From contig NZ_CP082326.1 in NCBI RefSeq assembly GCF_019884785.1, positions 1,419,355 to 1,483,354 on the forward strand: 64,000 bases of DNA, read 5' to 3'. The DNA comes from Crassaminicella profunda. GTDB taxonomy: Bacteria > Bacillota > Clostridia > Peptostreptococcales > Thermotaleaceae. A model generated the notes under the pieces. It did no database searches. It was not told where the DNA came from and saw only the letters and a list, made by a program, of their open reading frames with translations. The position numbers were made by a program, and so were the translations under genes. Below are positions 26,857 through 35,559 of the stretch, piece by piece (position 1 is the first letter of the stretch; every line of letters starts with the position of its first letter).

Positions 26857-27810
26857 ATGGATCCAATTACCCATGGAGTTATTGGTCTGGCCATATCCGC
26901 ATACAGTGGAGATCCAGTAGCATTTACTAATCCTGTTTCATTAGGTTGTGCAATTGGAGCCATGTCTCCTGATATTGATATTATTGCAAAACTAAAGGGA
27001 GATTATGTTTATTTGAAGCATCATAGGGGTATATCCCATTCTATCCCAGCTCTTTTTGTTCTTGCAGGGATTATTACCATAGGATTATCATTGTTTTTTG
27101 CAGAATTTCAGCTTTTACGAGTATTTATATGGACGCTAATTGGTTGTATATCGCATACATTCTTTGATATTTTAAATTCCTATGGAGCAAAGCTATTTAT
27201 GCCATTTACTAAGAAGAAATCTATGATAGGGATATTGATGCTTTATGATCCTGTTATTACGGTATTATGTTTTTTATTGATCTTTGTAAAAGAAAAGACA
27301 ACGGCTCTTTATATAGGTATTGCAATGAGTTTTTTCATATATCTAATATCAAGGTGGATGATGAAACAGCGTGCAGAAAAAATTGTAAAGAATTATTATC
27401 ACCATGGATATAAAGTTTGTAGTGTGAATATTTTACCAGCTCTTATGGCTTATCATAAATGGGACTTTATTGTAAGTACCAAAAGCCATAATCTCGTAGG
27501 ACAAGTAAATTTATTAAATGGAAAAATATTTGAAAGAAAAAAATTCAAAATACCAGAGGATGAAGATATTCAAATGTTTAAGGAAACAAATATGGGAAAA
27601 TATTTTCAAGACTTTACCCCTATTTATCAGGTGATAAAATCTGAAGAAATGGATAACATAGTGCTTAAATCTATTGATTTGCGTTATTATTTAAGAAATA
27701 ATTTTATGCATCACGCTACTGTTATCTATGATTGTGAAAAAAATATTGTTCAATCTTTCTTTCATCCTTATCATATTCAAAAAAATATTCCTGTGATAGA
27801 AGTAAAATAA
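26857..27810 (+). CDS. Membrane-bound metal-dependent hydrolase (DUF457, YdjM-like)
   Basis: 317 residues. The N-terminal MDPITHGVIGLAI, SPDIDII, and HHRGISHSI segments are the conserved His/Asp motifs of the DUF457 family. Four to five membrane helices fill residues 55-170, and a soluble C-terminal half follows. The substrate is not known. Monocistronic: promoter upstream, strong terminator downstream. Confidence 0.88.
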   Translation: MDPITHGVIGLAISAYSGDPVAFTNPVSLGCAIGAMSPDIDIIAKLKGDYVYLKHHRGISHSIPALFVLAGIITIGLSLFFAEFQLLRVFIWTLIGCISHTFFDILNSYGAKLFMPFTKKKSMIGILMLYDPVITVLCFLLIFVKEKTTALYIGIAMSFFIYLISRWMMKQRAEKIVKNYYHHGYKVCSVNILPALMAYHKWDFIVSTKSHNLVGQVNLLNGKIFERKKFKIPEDEDIQMFKETNMGKYFQDFTPIYQVIKSEEMDNIVLKSIDLRYYLRNNFMHHATVIYDCEKNIVQSFFHPYHIQKNIPVIEVK

Positions 27811-27838
27811 AAGTGACGCAGTTTGCGTCACTTTTTAC
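27811..27838 (+). terminator. Rho-independent terminator
   Basis: AAGTGACGCA and TGCGTCACTT arms with GTT loop, followed by TTTT. Confidence 0.88.
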
Positions 27839-27880
27839 TTATATTAAAAAAAGTATAATGATTTTTATTTTAAAAAATAG

Positions 27881-27906
27881 GGAACTTTAGTGTTTATTTT
27901 ACCGTC
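27881..27906 (+). promoter_or_regulatory. ECF-type autoregulatory promoter
   Basis: GGAAC (27881-27885), 17 bases, CGTC (27903-27906), followed by TA. This is the form of ECF sigma promoters (AAC-type -35, CGTC-type -10), placed about 40 bases before the ECF sigma gene. Confidence 0.6.
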
Positions 27907-27948
27907 TAAAATTATAGGATTCTTATAACAAGAAGGGAGGGATGTATT

Positions 27949-28548
27949 GTGAGTAAGATTGTGAAAGAACTGATTCATAAAAGTCAACAAGGAGATATAG
28001 AAAGTTTTGAAGCTTTGATAAAAGAACATGAAAAACTGGCATTTAATATTGCATATAGAATGTTAGGAAATATAGAGGATGCAAAGGACGCAACACAAGA
28101 GGCTTTTATAAAAACTTATAAATCATTACATAAATTTAAAGGGGAAAGTAATTTTTCAACATGGTTGTATAAAATTGTAACAAATACTTCTTTAGATTTA
28201 TTAAGAAAAAGAAAATCGAAAAAAACATGTTCTTATGATCGTCAGATTGATACAGAAGATGGAAACATTATTAGAGAGTTACCTGACGAGACGTATATAC
28301 CGGAAGATATTGTTGCCAAAAGAGAAAGACAAAGAAATATTCAAAGAGCAATCAATTGTTTGTCAGAAGATCATAAAACCGTAATTGTATTAAGAGATAT
28401 TAGAGGTTTTTCTTACGAACAGATTAGTAAAATATTAGATTGCTCTGAAGGGACAATAAAATCAAGAATTAGTAGGGCCAGACAATCATTAAAAAAAGTA
28501 ATAGAAAAGAATAGGGAACTTTATGATGAATTTTTCGTCAAAATATAG
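27949..28548 (+). CDS. ECF RNA polymerase sigma factor (SigW/SigM group)
   Basis: 199 residues with only regions 2 and 4: region 2 AYRMLGNIEDAKDATQEAF and FSTWLYKIVTNTSLDLLR, region 4 VIVLRDIRGFSYEQISKILDCSEGTIKSRISRAR. It starts at GTG 27949 with AAGGGAGG before it. The gene for its probable anti-sigma factor follows after 14 bases, and an ECF-type promoter lies upstream, so the pair is probably autoregulated by an envelope signal. Confidence 0.94.
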   Translation: MSKIVKELIHKSQQGDIESFEALIKEHEKLAFNIAYRMLGNIEDAKDATQEAFIKTYKSLHKFKGESNFSTWLYKIVTNTSLDLLRKRKSKKTCSYDRQIDTEDGNIIRELPDETYIPEDIVAKRERQRNIQRAINCLSEDHKTVIVLRDIRGFSYEQISKILDCSEGTIKSRISRARQSLKKVIEKNRELYDEFFVKI

Positions 28549-28562
28549 AAAGGAGGGATATT

Positions 28563-29846
28563 ATGAGATGTACGGAAATGGAAGAGATGATATCTCTTTA
28601 TATAGATGATTTACTAGATGAACATACGAAAGAGATGATGGATGATCATTTAAAAGAATGTCTGAAATGCAGAAGCGAATATGAAACTTTAATGAAGCAT
28701 ATTCATTTATGTAATGAACTTCCAATGGTTGATTTGCCAGAGGGCTTCGAAAATGATTTACATGAATCCTTATTAAACGTCAATAAAGAAAAGGAAATGT
28801 TAAATGATGAAATAAAAGAAGAAGTTATTCCTCTAAAGAAGAATAAAAAATTCAATTGGAAGGTGTTTTCTTCGATTGCAGCAGTATTTATTATACTCAT
28901 TATATCTGCTTCAACGTTAAGTAGTATGAATATGGGGACAAAAGAAGAAATAAGTATGGATGAAGCAAAAGAAGGATCTATGCTAAAAATAGAAGATGAT
29001 GGTGCTAATTATGGTATGGCACAAAGTCGGGTATTTACAGCAGAGAATAGTGAACTGCGTGGAACGAAGAATAAAAATATTGAAATGTTTGCAGGTAGCC
29101 CAAAGATCAATGAAGTATCAGAAAAACAAGTAAGACAGTTAAGTGAAAGAAAGATCATAAAAAGTGCTTATATTCATCTTGATATAGAAGATTATGATAA
29201 GAAATTTAATAAGATTGTAAATATGGCAGAAGTTATAGGGGGATACATTGAAAATTCAAACACTGAGTACAGTCATTATGTTCCTGAAGAGCCAGAAGCG
29301 TCCCTAAGAAGAGGAAATATAACTATCCGCGTGCCAGAAGGTAATTTTATTAATATAGTAGAGGAAGTAAAAGGATTAGGAAAAGTTACAAATTTTTCTA
29401 TAAATGGTGAAGATATTACACAAATGTATAGGGATACGGTTAACGAAGTAGAAAATCTCAAAATTCAAGAAAAAAGGCTTCGAGAAATTATGAATAAAGC
29501 TGAAAGTGTCAAAGATGTGTTAGAGGTGGAGCGAGAACTAACACGGGTTCGAGGAGATCTTAATCGATTAACTGGAAATATTAAGCGGTGGGATCAATTA
29601 GTTAGTCTTTCAAAAATTGAAGTATCCCTTAATGAGGTTATTCCAAAGGATAAAAAAATTCAATCAGTAGATGATGACTTATTGGATAAAGCAAAAAAAG
29701 GATTTATTAGCACAATCAATGGTATAAAGAATTTTTTTGAAAAAAGTTTTATTATGCTGGTGAGTGTATTACCTATTATTTTATTAATAGGGATTATTGG
29801 GGTGCCGTTAGTGAGATATTTTCTAAAAAGAATTCGAAATAAATAA
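28563..29846 (+). CDS. Anti-sigma factor (zf-HC2) with DUF4349 sensor domain
   Basis: 427 residues. Residues 1-45 hold a ZAS zinc anti-sigma motif (DDHLKECLKC: H-x3-C-x2-C). One membrane helix is at about 100-120 (IAAVFIILIISAST). The extracytoplasmic part is a DUF4349 domain (KSAYIHLDIEDYDKKFNKI...GGYIENS...RIPEGNF-like), with a coiled coil around 285-330, and a second membrane helix sits near the C-terminus. It probably binds the preceding sigma factor at the membrane; the inducing signal is unknown. Confidence 0.88.
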   Translation: MRCTEMEEMISLYIDDLLDEHTKEMMDDHLKECLKCRSEYETLMKHIHLCNELPMVDLPEGFENDLHESLLNVNKEKEMLNDEIKEEVIPLKKNKKFNWKVFSSIAAVFIILIISASTLSSMNMGTKEEISMDEAKEGSMLKIEDDGANYGMAQSRVFTAENSELRGTKNKNIEMFAGSPKINEVSEKQVRQLSERKIIKSAYIHLDIEDYDKKFNKIVNMAEVIGGYIENSNTEYSHYVPEEPEASLRRGNITIRVPEGNFINIVEEVKGLGKVTNFSINGEDITQMYRDTVNEVENLKIQEKRLREIMNKAESVKDVLEVERELTRVRGDLNRLTGNIKRWDQLVSLSKIEVSLNEVIPKDKKIQSVDDDLLDKAKKGFISTINGIKNFFEKSFIMLVSVLPIILLIGIIGVPLVRYFLKRIRNK

Positions 29847-29850
29847 TCAT

Positions 29851-29886
29851 AAAAAACAAGTCTTAGGGGAGAGACTTGTTTTTTTA
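29851..29886 (+). terminator. Rho-independent terminator after the anti-sigma gene
   Basis: AAAAAACAAGTCT and AGACTTGTTTTTT arms with a TAGGGGAG loop. Confidence 0.9.
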
Positions 29887-29996
29887 TGCAGGAATTTATA
29901 AAATAATTAAGAATATAGTAATGTCTATTAGTTTTTTATTTTGGGTAGCATATAGATAAGCTAAGACTTAGAAGAAATTATAAGGAGAGGATTACT

Positions 29997-32657
29997 TTGG
30001 AAGATAAAAAGATTATTATTATAGATGGAAATAGTCTTATAAACAGAACTTTTTATGCTTTACCAGATCTTACGACAAAGGAGGGGATTCATACAAATGC
30101 TGTTTACGGATTTGTAAATGTACTGTATAGGATATTTGAGGATTATAGTCCTGAGTATATTACTGTAGCCTTTGATAAAAAGGCACCTACCTTTAGACAT
30201 AAAGAATATGATGATTATAAGGCTGGAAGAAAAAAAATGCCTTCAGAGTTAGCACAGCAGATGCCTATAGTCAAAGAAGTTTTAGATGCATTTAAAATTC
30301 ATAGGGTAGAGATTGAAGGTTTTGAAGCAGATGATTTGATTGGAACTATTGCAAAATTTTGTGAAAATGAAAATGTGTATCCCTTTATCATTACAGGAGA
30401 TCGGGATGCGTTACAATTAGCCTCTGATAAAACAAAAGTACTAATTACAAAAAAAGGAATTAGTGAATTAGAAGAGTATAGTGAAAAGGAAGTTTTAGAA
30501 AAATATGGAGTAACCCCTAAGGAATTTATTGATTTAAAAGGACTTATGGGAGATAAATCTGATAATATTCCAGGTGTTCCAGGAATTGGAGAAAAAACAG
30601 GAGCAAAATTAATAAAAGAATTTAAAAGTATTGAGAATTTATTAAATAATATTGATAAGGTATCAAGAAGTAAATTGAGAGAAAAACTAGAAGAATATAG
30701 AGAACAAGCTGTTTTGAGTAAAAGATTAGCAACTATTATTACAGATGTACCTGTTGAAATGTCATTAGAAGAGTTTAAAATGGAGAAACCTGATATAGAA
30801 AAATTGTGGAGTTTATTTAAACGATTAGAGTTTCGAAAATTGATGGAAAAAATTAAGCCTAAAGAGGAAAAAAGAGAAAAAAAGGACATAAAAACAACTA
30901 TAATTCACTCCATGGAAGAGTTAAGAGCATTAAAAGAAATAATCATAGAAAAGGGAGAACTTTGTTTTAAAATATTTAGTGATACGATAGATTTGAGAAA
31001 TGATCAAATTATTGGTATACATATGATGATAGAGGAAGAAAATTATTTTATAGATACAAAGGACAATACAGAACTGTTAGAGTTACTTAAAGATGTTTTT
31101 GAAGATAGGAATATAAAAAAATATGGACACCAAATAAAAAAAGACATGATTACTTTAAAACAACATGATATTGCTCTAAATAATATATATTTTGATGCAG
31201 CAATTGCCCTTTATTTAATTGAACCAACAAGAAAATCTTATGAAATCAGTGATATAGCATATGATTACTTAAATGAGAATATTTTAAGTGAAGAGGATTT
31301 ATTAGGAAAAGGCAAAAAGAGAATAGATTTTTATGAAGTATCGAAAGAAAAATTGGTAGAATATGGATTTTGTTTTTGTGATACAGTTCTAAAGGTAAAG
31401 GAGATTCTTATTGAAAAATTAGAAGAATATGACCTTGAAAAACTGTATTATGAAGTAGAGATGCCTTTAATTGAGGTACTAGCAGATATGGAATTTGAAG
31501 GCTTTATGGTGGATAAAGAAAAGCTTGATGAATTAGGAAAGACATTAGATGATAGAATCAATCATCTAACAAGGGAGATATTTCATGAAGCAGGAGAAGA
31601 ATTTAATATCAATTCCACAAAACAATTAGGAGTAATTTTGTTTGACAAACTTGAATTACCACCTATAAAAAAGACAAAGACAGGTTATTCTACCAATGTT
31701 GAGGTTTTAGAAAAGTTATACAATAAGCATAATATTATTCCTAAAATTATAGAATATAGACAAATGGTAAAATTAAAATCTACTTATGTAGATGGATTAA
31801 TTGGTGTGATTAATCAAGTAACCAAAAAAATTCATTCTAGTTTTAATCAAACGGTTACTGCTACTGGTAGAATAAGTAGTACTGAACCAAATCTTCAAAA
31901 TATACCTATAAAACTTGATGTAGGAAGAGAAATTAGAAAAGTATTTGTTCCTACAAATGAAGAATTTTTACTACTTGATGCAGATTATTCACAGATAGAA
32001 TTAAGAGTACTAGCTCATATATCAAAGGATCATAATTTAATAGAAGCGTTTCGTAAAGAACAGGATATACATGCATCAACTGCTTCTAAGGTTTTTAATA
32101 TACCTATAGATGAGGTATCATCTCTTCAAAGAAGTAGAGCAAAGGCAGTTAACTTTGGTATTGTATATGGCATCAGTGATTATGGATTATCAGAAAATCT
32201 TCATATAACAAAGAAAGAGGCTCAAAAATACATTGATGAATATTTTAATAAATACACAGGTGTAAAAGAATATATGGAGAATATAGTGATGGAAGGAAAA
32301 GAAAAAGGTTATGTAACAACCCTTTTAAATAGGAGAAGAGATATACCAGAATTGAAGGCTAAAAATTATAATGTCCGTTCATTTGGTGAAAGAACCGCCA
32401 TGAATACGCCGATTCAAGGTAGTGCTGCAGATATTATAAAAATAGCTATGCTTCGTGTCTATCATGAATTGAAAAATAGAAAATTGAAGTCGAAATTAAT
32501 CTTACAAGTACATGATGAGTTGATTGTGGAGGCACATAAAGATGAACTTGATGAAGTGAAAAATATTTTGAAAGAGCAAATGGAAAGTGCTATTCATTTA
32601 GAGGTATCATTAAAAGTTGACATGAATGTAGGAAATAGTTGGTATGAGACAAAATAA
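29997..32657 (+). CDS. polA: DNA polymerase I
   Basis: 886 residues. Domains: 5'-3' exonuclease (residues 1-290, with DGNSLINR, EADDLIGT, GDRDALQL and DKSDNIPGVPGIGEKT), a degenerate 3'-5' exonuclease domain (300-490), and the family A polymerase (500-886, with DYSQIELRVLAH, RSRAKAVNFGIVYGISDYGL and QVHDELIVEA). The DxE and other metal ligands of a proofreading site are absent (FKIFSD in place of the expected DTE motif), as in Bacillus Pol I. It starts with TTG 29997 after AAGGAGAGG. coaE follows directly. Confidence 0.97.
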   Translation: MEDKKIIIIDGNSLINRTFYALPDLTTKEGIHTNAVYGFVNVLYRIFEDYSPEYITVAFDKKAPTFRHKEYDDYKAGRKKMPSELAQQMPIVKEVLDAFKIHRVEIEGFEADDLIGTIAKFCENENVYPFIITGDRDALQLASDKTKVLITKKGISELEEYSEKEVLEKYGVTPKEFIDLKGLMGDKSDNIPGVPGIGEKTGAKLIKEFKSIENLLNNIDKVSRSKLREKLEEYREQAVLSKRLATIITDVPVEMSLEEFKMEKPDIEKLWSLFKRLEFRKLMEKIKPKEEKREKKDIKTTIIHSMEELRALKEIIIEKGELCFKIFSDTIDLRNDQIIGIHMMIEEENYFIDTKDNTELLELLKDVFEDRNIKKYGHQIKKDMITLKQHDIALNNIYFDAAIALYLIEPTRKSYEISDIAYDYLNENILSEEDLLGKGKKRIDFYEVSKEKLVEYGFCFCDTVLKVKEILIEKLEEYDLEKLYYEVEMPLIEVLADMEFEGFMVDKEKLDELGKTLDDRINHLTREIFHEAGEEFNINSTKQLGVILFDKLELPPIKKTKTGYSTNVEVLEKLYNKHNIIPKIIEYRQMVKLKSTYVDGLIGVINQVTKKIHSSFNQTVTATGRISSTEPNLQNIPIKLDVGREIRKVFVPTNEEFLLLDADYSQIELRVLAHISKDHNLIEAFRKEQDIHASTASKVFNIPIDEVSSLQRSRAKAVNFGIVYGISDYGLSENLHITKKEAQKYIDEYFNKYTGVKEYMENIVMEGKEKGYVTTLLNRRRDIPELKAKNYNVRSFGERTAMNTPIQGSAADIIKIAMLRVYHELKNRKLKSKLILQVHDELIVEAHKDELDEVKNILKEQMESAIHLEVSLKVDMNVGNSWYETK

Positions 32658-32674
32658 TGAAAGGAAGTAGCTAG

Positions 32675-33271
32675 ATGAAGGTTATTGGACTTACTGGTGG
32701 AATTGCTTCAGGGAAAAGTACTGCTTCAAATATCTTAAAAGAATTTGAGATTCCAGTTATTGATGCAGACCTTATTGCTAGAGAAATTGTACTACCAGGG
32801 CAACCTGCTTTATGTGAAATTAAAAATGTTTTCGGAGGGAAAGTTATTAAAGAAGATGGAAGTCTAAATAGAAAAGTATTAGGACAACTTGTTTTTTCAG
32901 ATAAAGAACAATTAAAAAAGCTGAATAATATTACTCATAAAAGAATAATAGAAGAAATTGTAAATCGGATAAATATGTATAACAAAATGAACACTTATCC
33001 TGTTATAATAATAGATGCCCCTCTTTTGATAGAACTGCATATGGAAGAATTAGTAGATGAAGTTTGGTTGGTGGCAGCTAATGAAACAGTACAGCTCAAT
33101 CGTTTAATGAGTAGGGATAAAATTAGTGATGAGGATGCACTAAAGAGAATGAAATCTCAAATATCCACAAAAGAAAAAAAGAAATATGCTGATGTGATTT
33201 TAGATAATAATTTAGATTTGAAGCATTTAAAACATCAAATAGTAGAACAATTAAAAAGAGTAACCAGCTAG
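32675..33271 (+). CDS. coaE: Dephospho-CoA kinase
   Basis: 198 residues with a P-loop GLTGGIASGKST (residues 5-16), the DAD motif (DADLIARE) and the DAPLLIE segment. It catalyses the last step of CoA synthesis. The polA-coaE order is common in Bacillota; spacing is 17 bases. Confidence 0.97.
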   Translation: MKVIGLTGGIASGKSTASNILKEFEIPVIDADLIAREIVLPGQPALCEIKNVFGGKVIKEDGSLNRKVLGQLVFSDKEQLKKLNNITHKRIIEEIVNRINMYNKMNTYPVIIIDAPLLIELHMEELVDEVWLVAANETVQLNRLMSRDKISDEDALKRMKSQISTKEKKKYADVILDNNLDLKHLKHQIVEQLKRVTS

Positions 33272-33289
33272 GCCGGTGGAGGGATACCT

Positions 33290-33859
33290 TTGATTTTTAT
33301 TGATTTAAAAAAATATAGGAAGTTACTTGTGGTAATGATTATTGTAATGTCAATTGGAGTAGCTTTAACGAATACAAATTGGCTATTAAAAATATTATAT
33401 CCTATGCACTATGGAGATATTATAGAGAAATATGCAAAGGAATATAAATTAGATCCTTATCTTATTGCAGCTATTATTCGAACAGAGAGTAAATTTGATG
33501 AAAAAGCAAAATCTAATAAAAATGCACGAGGACTTATGCAGATATCTGAAGTAACGGGGAAATGGGCATCTGAAGAATTAAGTATTGATAACTATAATGA
33601 AGAAATTTTGTTTATTCCTGATACAAATATAAAAATAGGATGTTGGTATATAGATAAATTAAGGGAAGAATTTGATGATCATTTACAACTGATGATTGCT
33701 GCGTACAATGGTGGAAGTGGGAATGTAAACAAATGGCTTAAGGATCCTAAATATAGTGATGATGGTGAATTTTTAAAAGATATTCCTTTTCCTGAAACAA
33801 AAGCATATGTAAAAAAGGTGATAAAAAGTTATAAGGTTTATAAGATTATATATAGGTAA
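33290..33859 (+). CDS. Membrane-anchored lytic transglycosylase (SLT)
   Basis: 189 residues: an N-terminal membrane anchor (residues 10-27), then an SLT domain with the catalytic Glu in RTESKFDEKA, GLMQISEVTG and AAYNGG. It cleaves peptidoglycan to anhydromuropeptides. It starts at TTG 33290, preceded by GGTGGAGGG. Located after coaE, a common clostridial arrangement. Confidence 0.93.
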   Translation: MIFIDLKKYRKLLVVMIIVMSIGVALTNTNWLLKILYPMHYGDIIEKYAKEYKLDPYLIAAIIRTESKFDEKAKSNKNARGLMQISEVTGKWASEELSIDNYNEEILFIPDTNIKIGCWYIDKLREEFDDHLQLMIAAYNGGSGNVNKWLKDPKYSDDGEFLKDIPFPETKAYVKKVIKSYKVYKIIYR

Positions 33860-33909
33860 CAGGATCGTACTTGTTATCTATATATTTATATAGGTATAGA
33901 AGGATTTTG

Positions 33910-33938
33910 TTGAATAAACTCTATAAGTAATTTATAAT
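33910..33938 (+). promoter_or_regulatory. SigA promoter for the DUF441 gene
   Basis: TTGAAT (33910-33915), 17-base spacer, TATAAT (33933-33938); about 50 bases before the start codon. Confidence 0.65.
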
Positions 33939-33989
33939 GATTATGGCAAACAAATCCTACATACAAATAAAAAATATAGGGGAGAAGCT

Positions 33990-34487
33990 ATGAGTCAAGA
34001 ATATTTAGGAAGCATTACCCTGTTGGTTTTATTGATATTAGCTATGGTAGGGAAAAATAATTCTTTAGCGTTGGCTGTAAGTGGTTTAATATTTTTCTTA
34101 CTATTAGGGCAAATGGGAGGAGAAATGAAAGGTTTTTCTCATTCCGTACTAATATTTTTAAATAAATATGGATTGAAGATTGGTGTCATCGTACTGATGA
34201 TGGGTGTCCTTGCACCATTTGCCTTAGGAGAACTAGATGTAATATCAATGCTTAATAGCTTTAAAACCTATAAAGGATTCATAGGTATTATTGCAGGTAT
34301 ACTAGTAGCTATCTTTGGGTCACGAGGAGGATATTTACTTGATATGGAGCCTACTATTGTAACTTCTGTGGTGATAGGAACCATACTAGGAATTGTAGTT
34401 TTTAAAGGTTATCCTGTAGGACCTCTTATTGGCTCAGGTATTGCTTATTTCATGATTTATATCGCAGAAATATTTTTGAAAAAATAG
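33990..34487 (+). CDS. DUF441 family membrane protein
   Basis: 165 residues with about four or five membrane helices and glycine-rich loops (FGSRGGYLL, KGYPVGPLIGSG) typical of DUF441 (Bacillus YtwI). Function unknown. It precedes the nicotinate phosphoribosyltransferase gene by 16 bases; whether the two are functionally linked cannot be told. Confidence 0.88.
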   Translation: MSQEYLGSITLLVLLILAMVGKNNSLALAVSGLIFFLLLGQMGGEMKGFSHSVLIFLNKYGLKIGVIVLMMGVLAPFALGELDVISMLNSFKTYKGFIGIIAGILVAIFGSRGGYLLDMEPTIVTSVVIGTILGIVVFKGYPVGPLIGSGIAYFMIYIAEIFLKK

Positions 34488-34503
34488 AAAGGAATGAGAT
34501 CAA

Positions 34504-35538
34504 ATGAAACATATGACAAGCCTTGAGGATATTAAAGACATAAAAATTAAGGAAGATAGGTTAATGCACTCTAGTAATCATGAAGAGATTTTATCAGGAC
34601 TGACTACAGATGTTTACTTTTTAAGAACATTGGATATTTTAAAATATATGAATCTTGATAGAGAAATTGTAACAGCTGAAATTTTTGCTAGAAAACCTGG
34701 TGTGTTTGTTGGGATAGAAGAAGTAAAAAATATGTTAAAGGATAAAGATGTTGAAGTATGGGCTGTAGAAGAAGGAGAAACTTTTGAGGCAAAAGACACT
34801 TTAGTTAGAATTAAGGGACCTTATAAAGAATTTGGTGTTTTAGAAACTGCAATGCTTGGAAGCTTAGCGAGTGCTAGTGGGTGGGCCACAGCAGCAAATA
34901 GAGTGAAAGAAGCTTGTGAAGGTAAGAGTTTTTTATGTTTTGGAGCAAGACATGTGCATCCAGCTGTTGCACCAGTAATGGAAAGAGCAGCTTTGATTGG
35001 TGGAGCAAATGGTGCAAGTTGTGTATTAGCAGCAAAATTAATGAATATAGAAGCATCAGGAACTATTCCACATGCAGCTATGCTAATAGCGGGAGATACG
35101 CTTAAAGTTTCAAAAGTTTATAATGAAGTTACTCCAGAGTCTCATAAGAGAATTGTGTTAGTAGATACGTTTAAAGATGAAGTTGAAGAAAGTTTACGTA
35201 TTGCAGAAGAATTGGGTGATAAGCTGTTTGGTATTCGATTAGATACACCGAGTGAAAGAGGAGGAGTTACCCCTCATCTTGTTAGAGAGTTAAGAAGCAA
35301 ATTAGATATTAATGGATATAATCATGTTAAAATAGTTGTGTCTGGAGGATTGACACCAGAAAAGATTAGAATACTATCAGAGGCAGGTGCAGATTCCTTT
35401 GGAGTTGGTAGTTATATATCAGGAGCTCCAGCTATTGATATGACTATGGATATAAAAGAAGTAGCGGGTAAACCTGTTGCAAAAAGAGGACGAATTCCAG
35501 GGTTGGTTGAAAATAGTAAATTAAAGAAAATTCTTTAA
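34504..35538 (+). CDS. pncB: Nicotinate phosphoribosyltransferase (short type)
   Basis: 344 residues, the short NAPRTase form. Conserved parts: LTTDVYFLRT near the N-terminus, GARHVHPAVAPVMERAA, SGTIPHAAMLIAGD, the LDTPSERGG loop and SGGLTPEKI with GVGSYISGA, which bind PRPP and phosphate. It recycles nicotinate to NaMN for NAD. The C-terminal domain seen in long PncB proteins is absent, as expected for this group. Confidence 0.9.
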   Translation: MKHMTSLEDIKDIKIKEDRLMHSSNHEEILSGLTTDVYFLRTLDILKYMNLDREIVTAEIFARKPGVFVGIEEVKNMLKDKDVEVWAVEEGETFEAKDTLVRIKGPYKEFGVLETAMLGSLASASGWATAANRVKEACEGKSFLCFGARHVHPAVAPVMERAALIGGANGASCVLAAKLMNIEASGTIPHAAMLIAGDTLKVSKVYNEVTPESHKRIVLVDTFKDEVEESLRIAEELGDKLFGIRLDTPSERGGVTPHLVRELRSKLDINGYNHVKIVVSGGLTPEKIRILSEAGADSFGVGSYISGAPAIDMTMDIKEVAGKPVAKRGRIPGLVENSKLKKIL

Positions 35539-35559
35539 ACAAAATGTGGAGGAGTTTTG

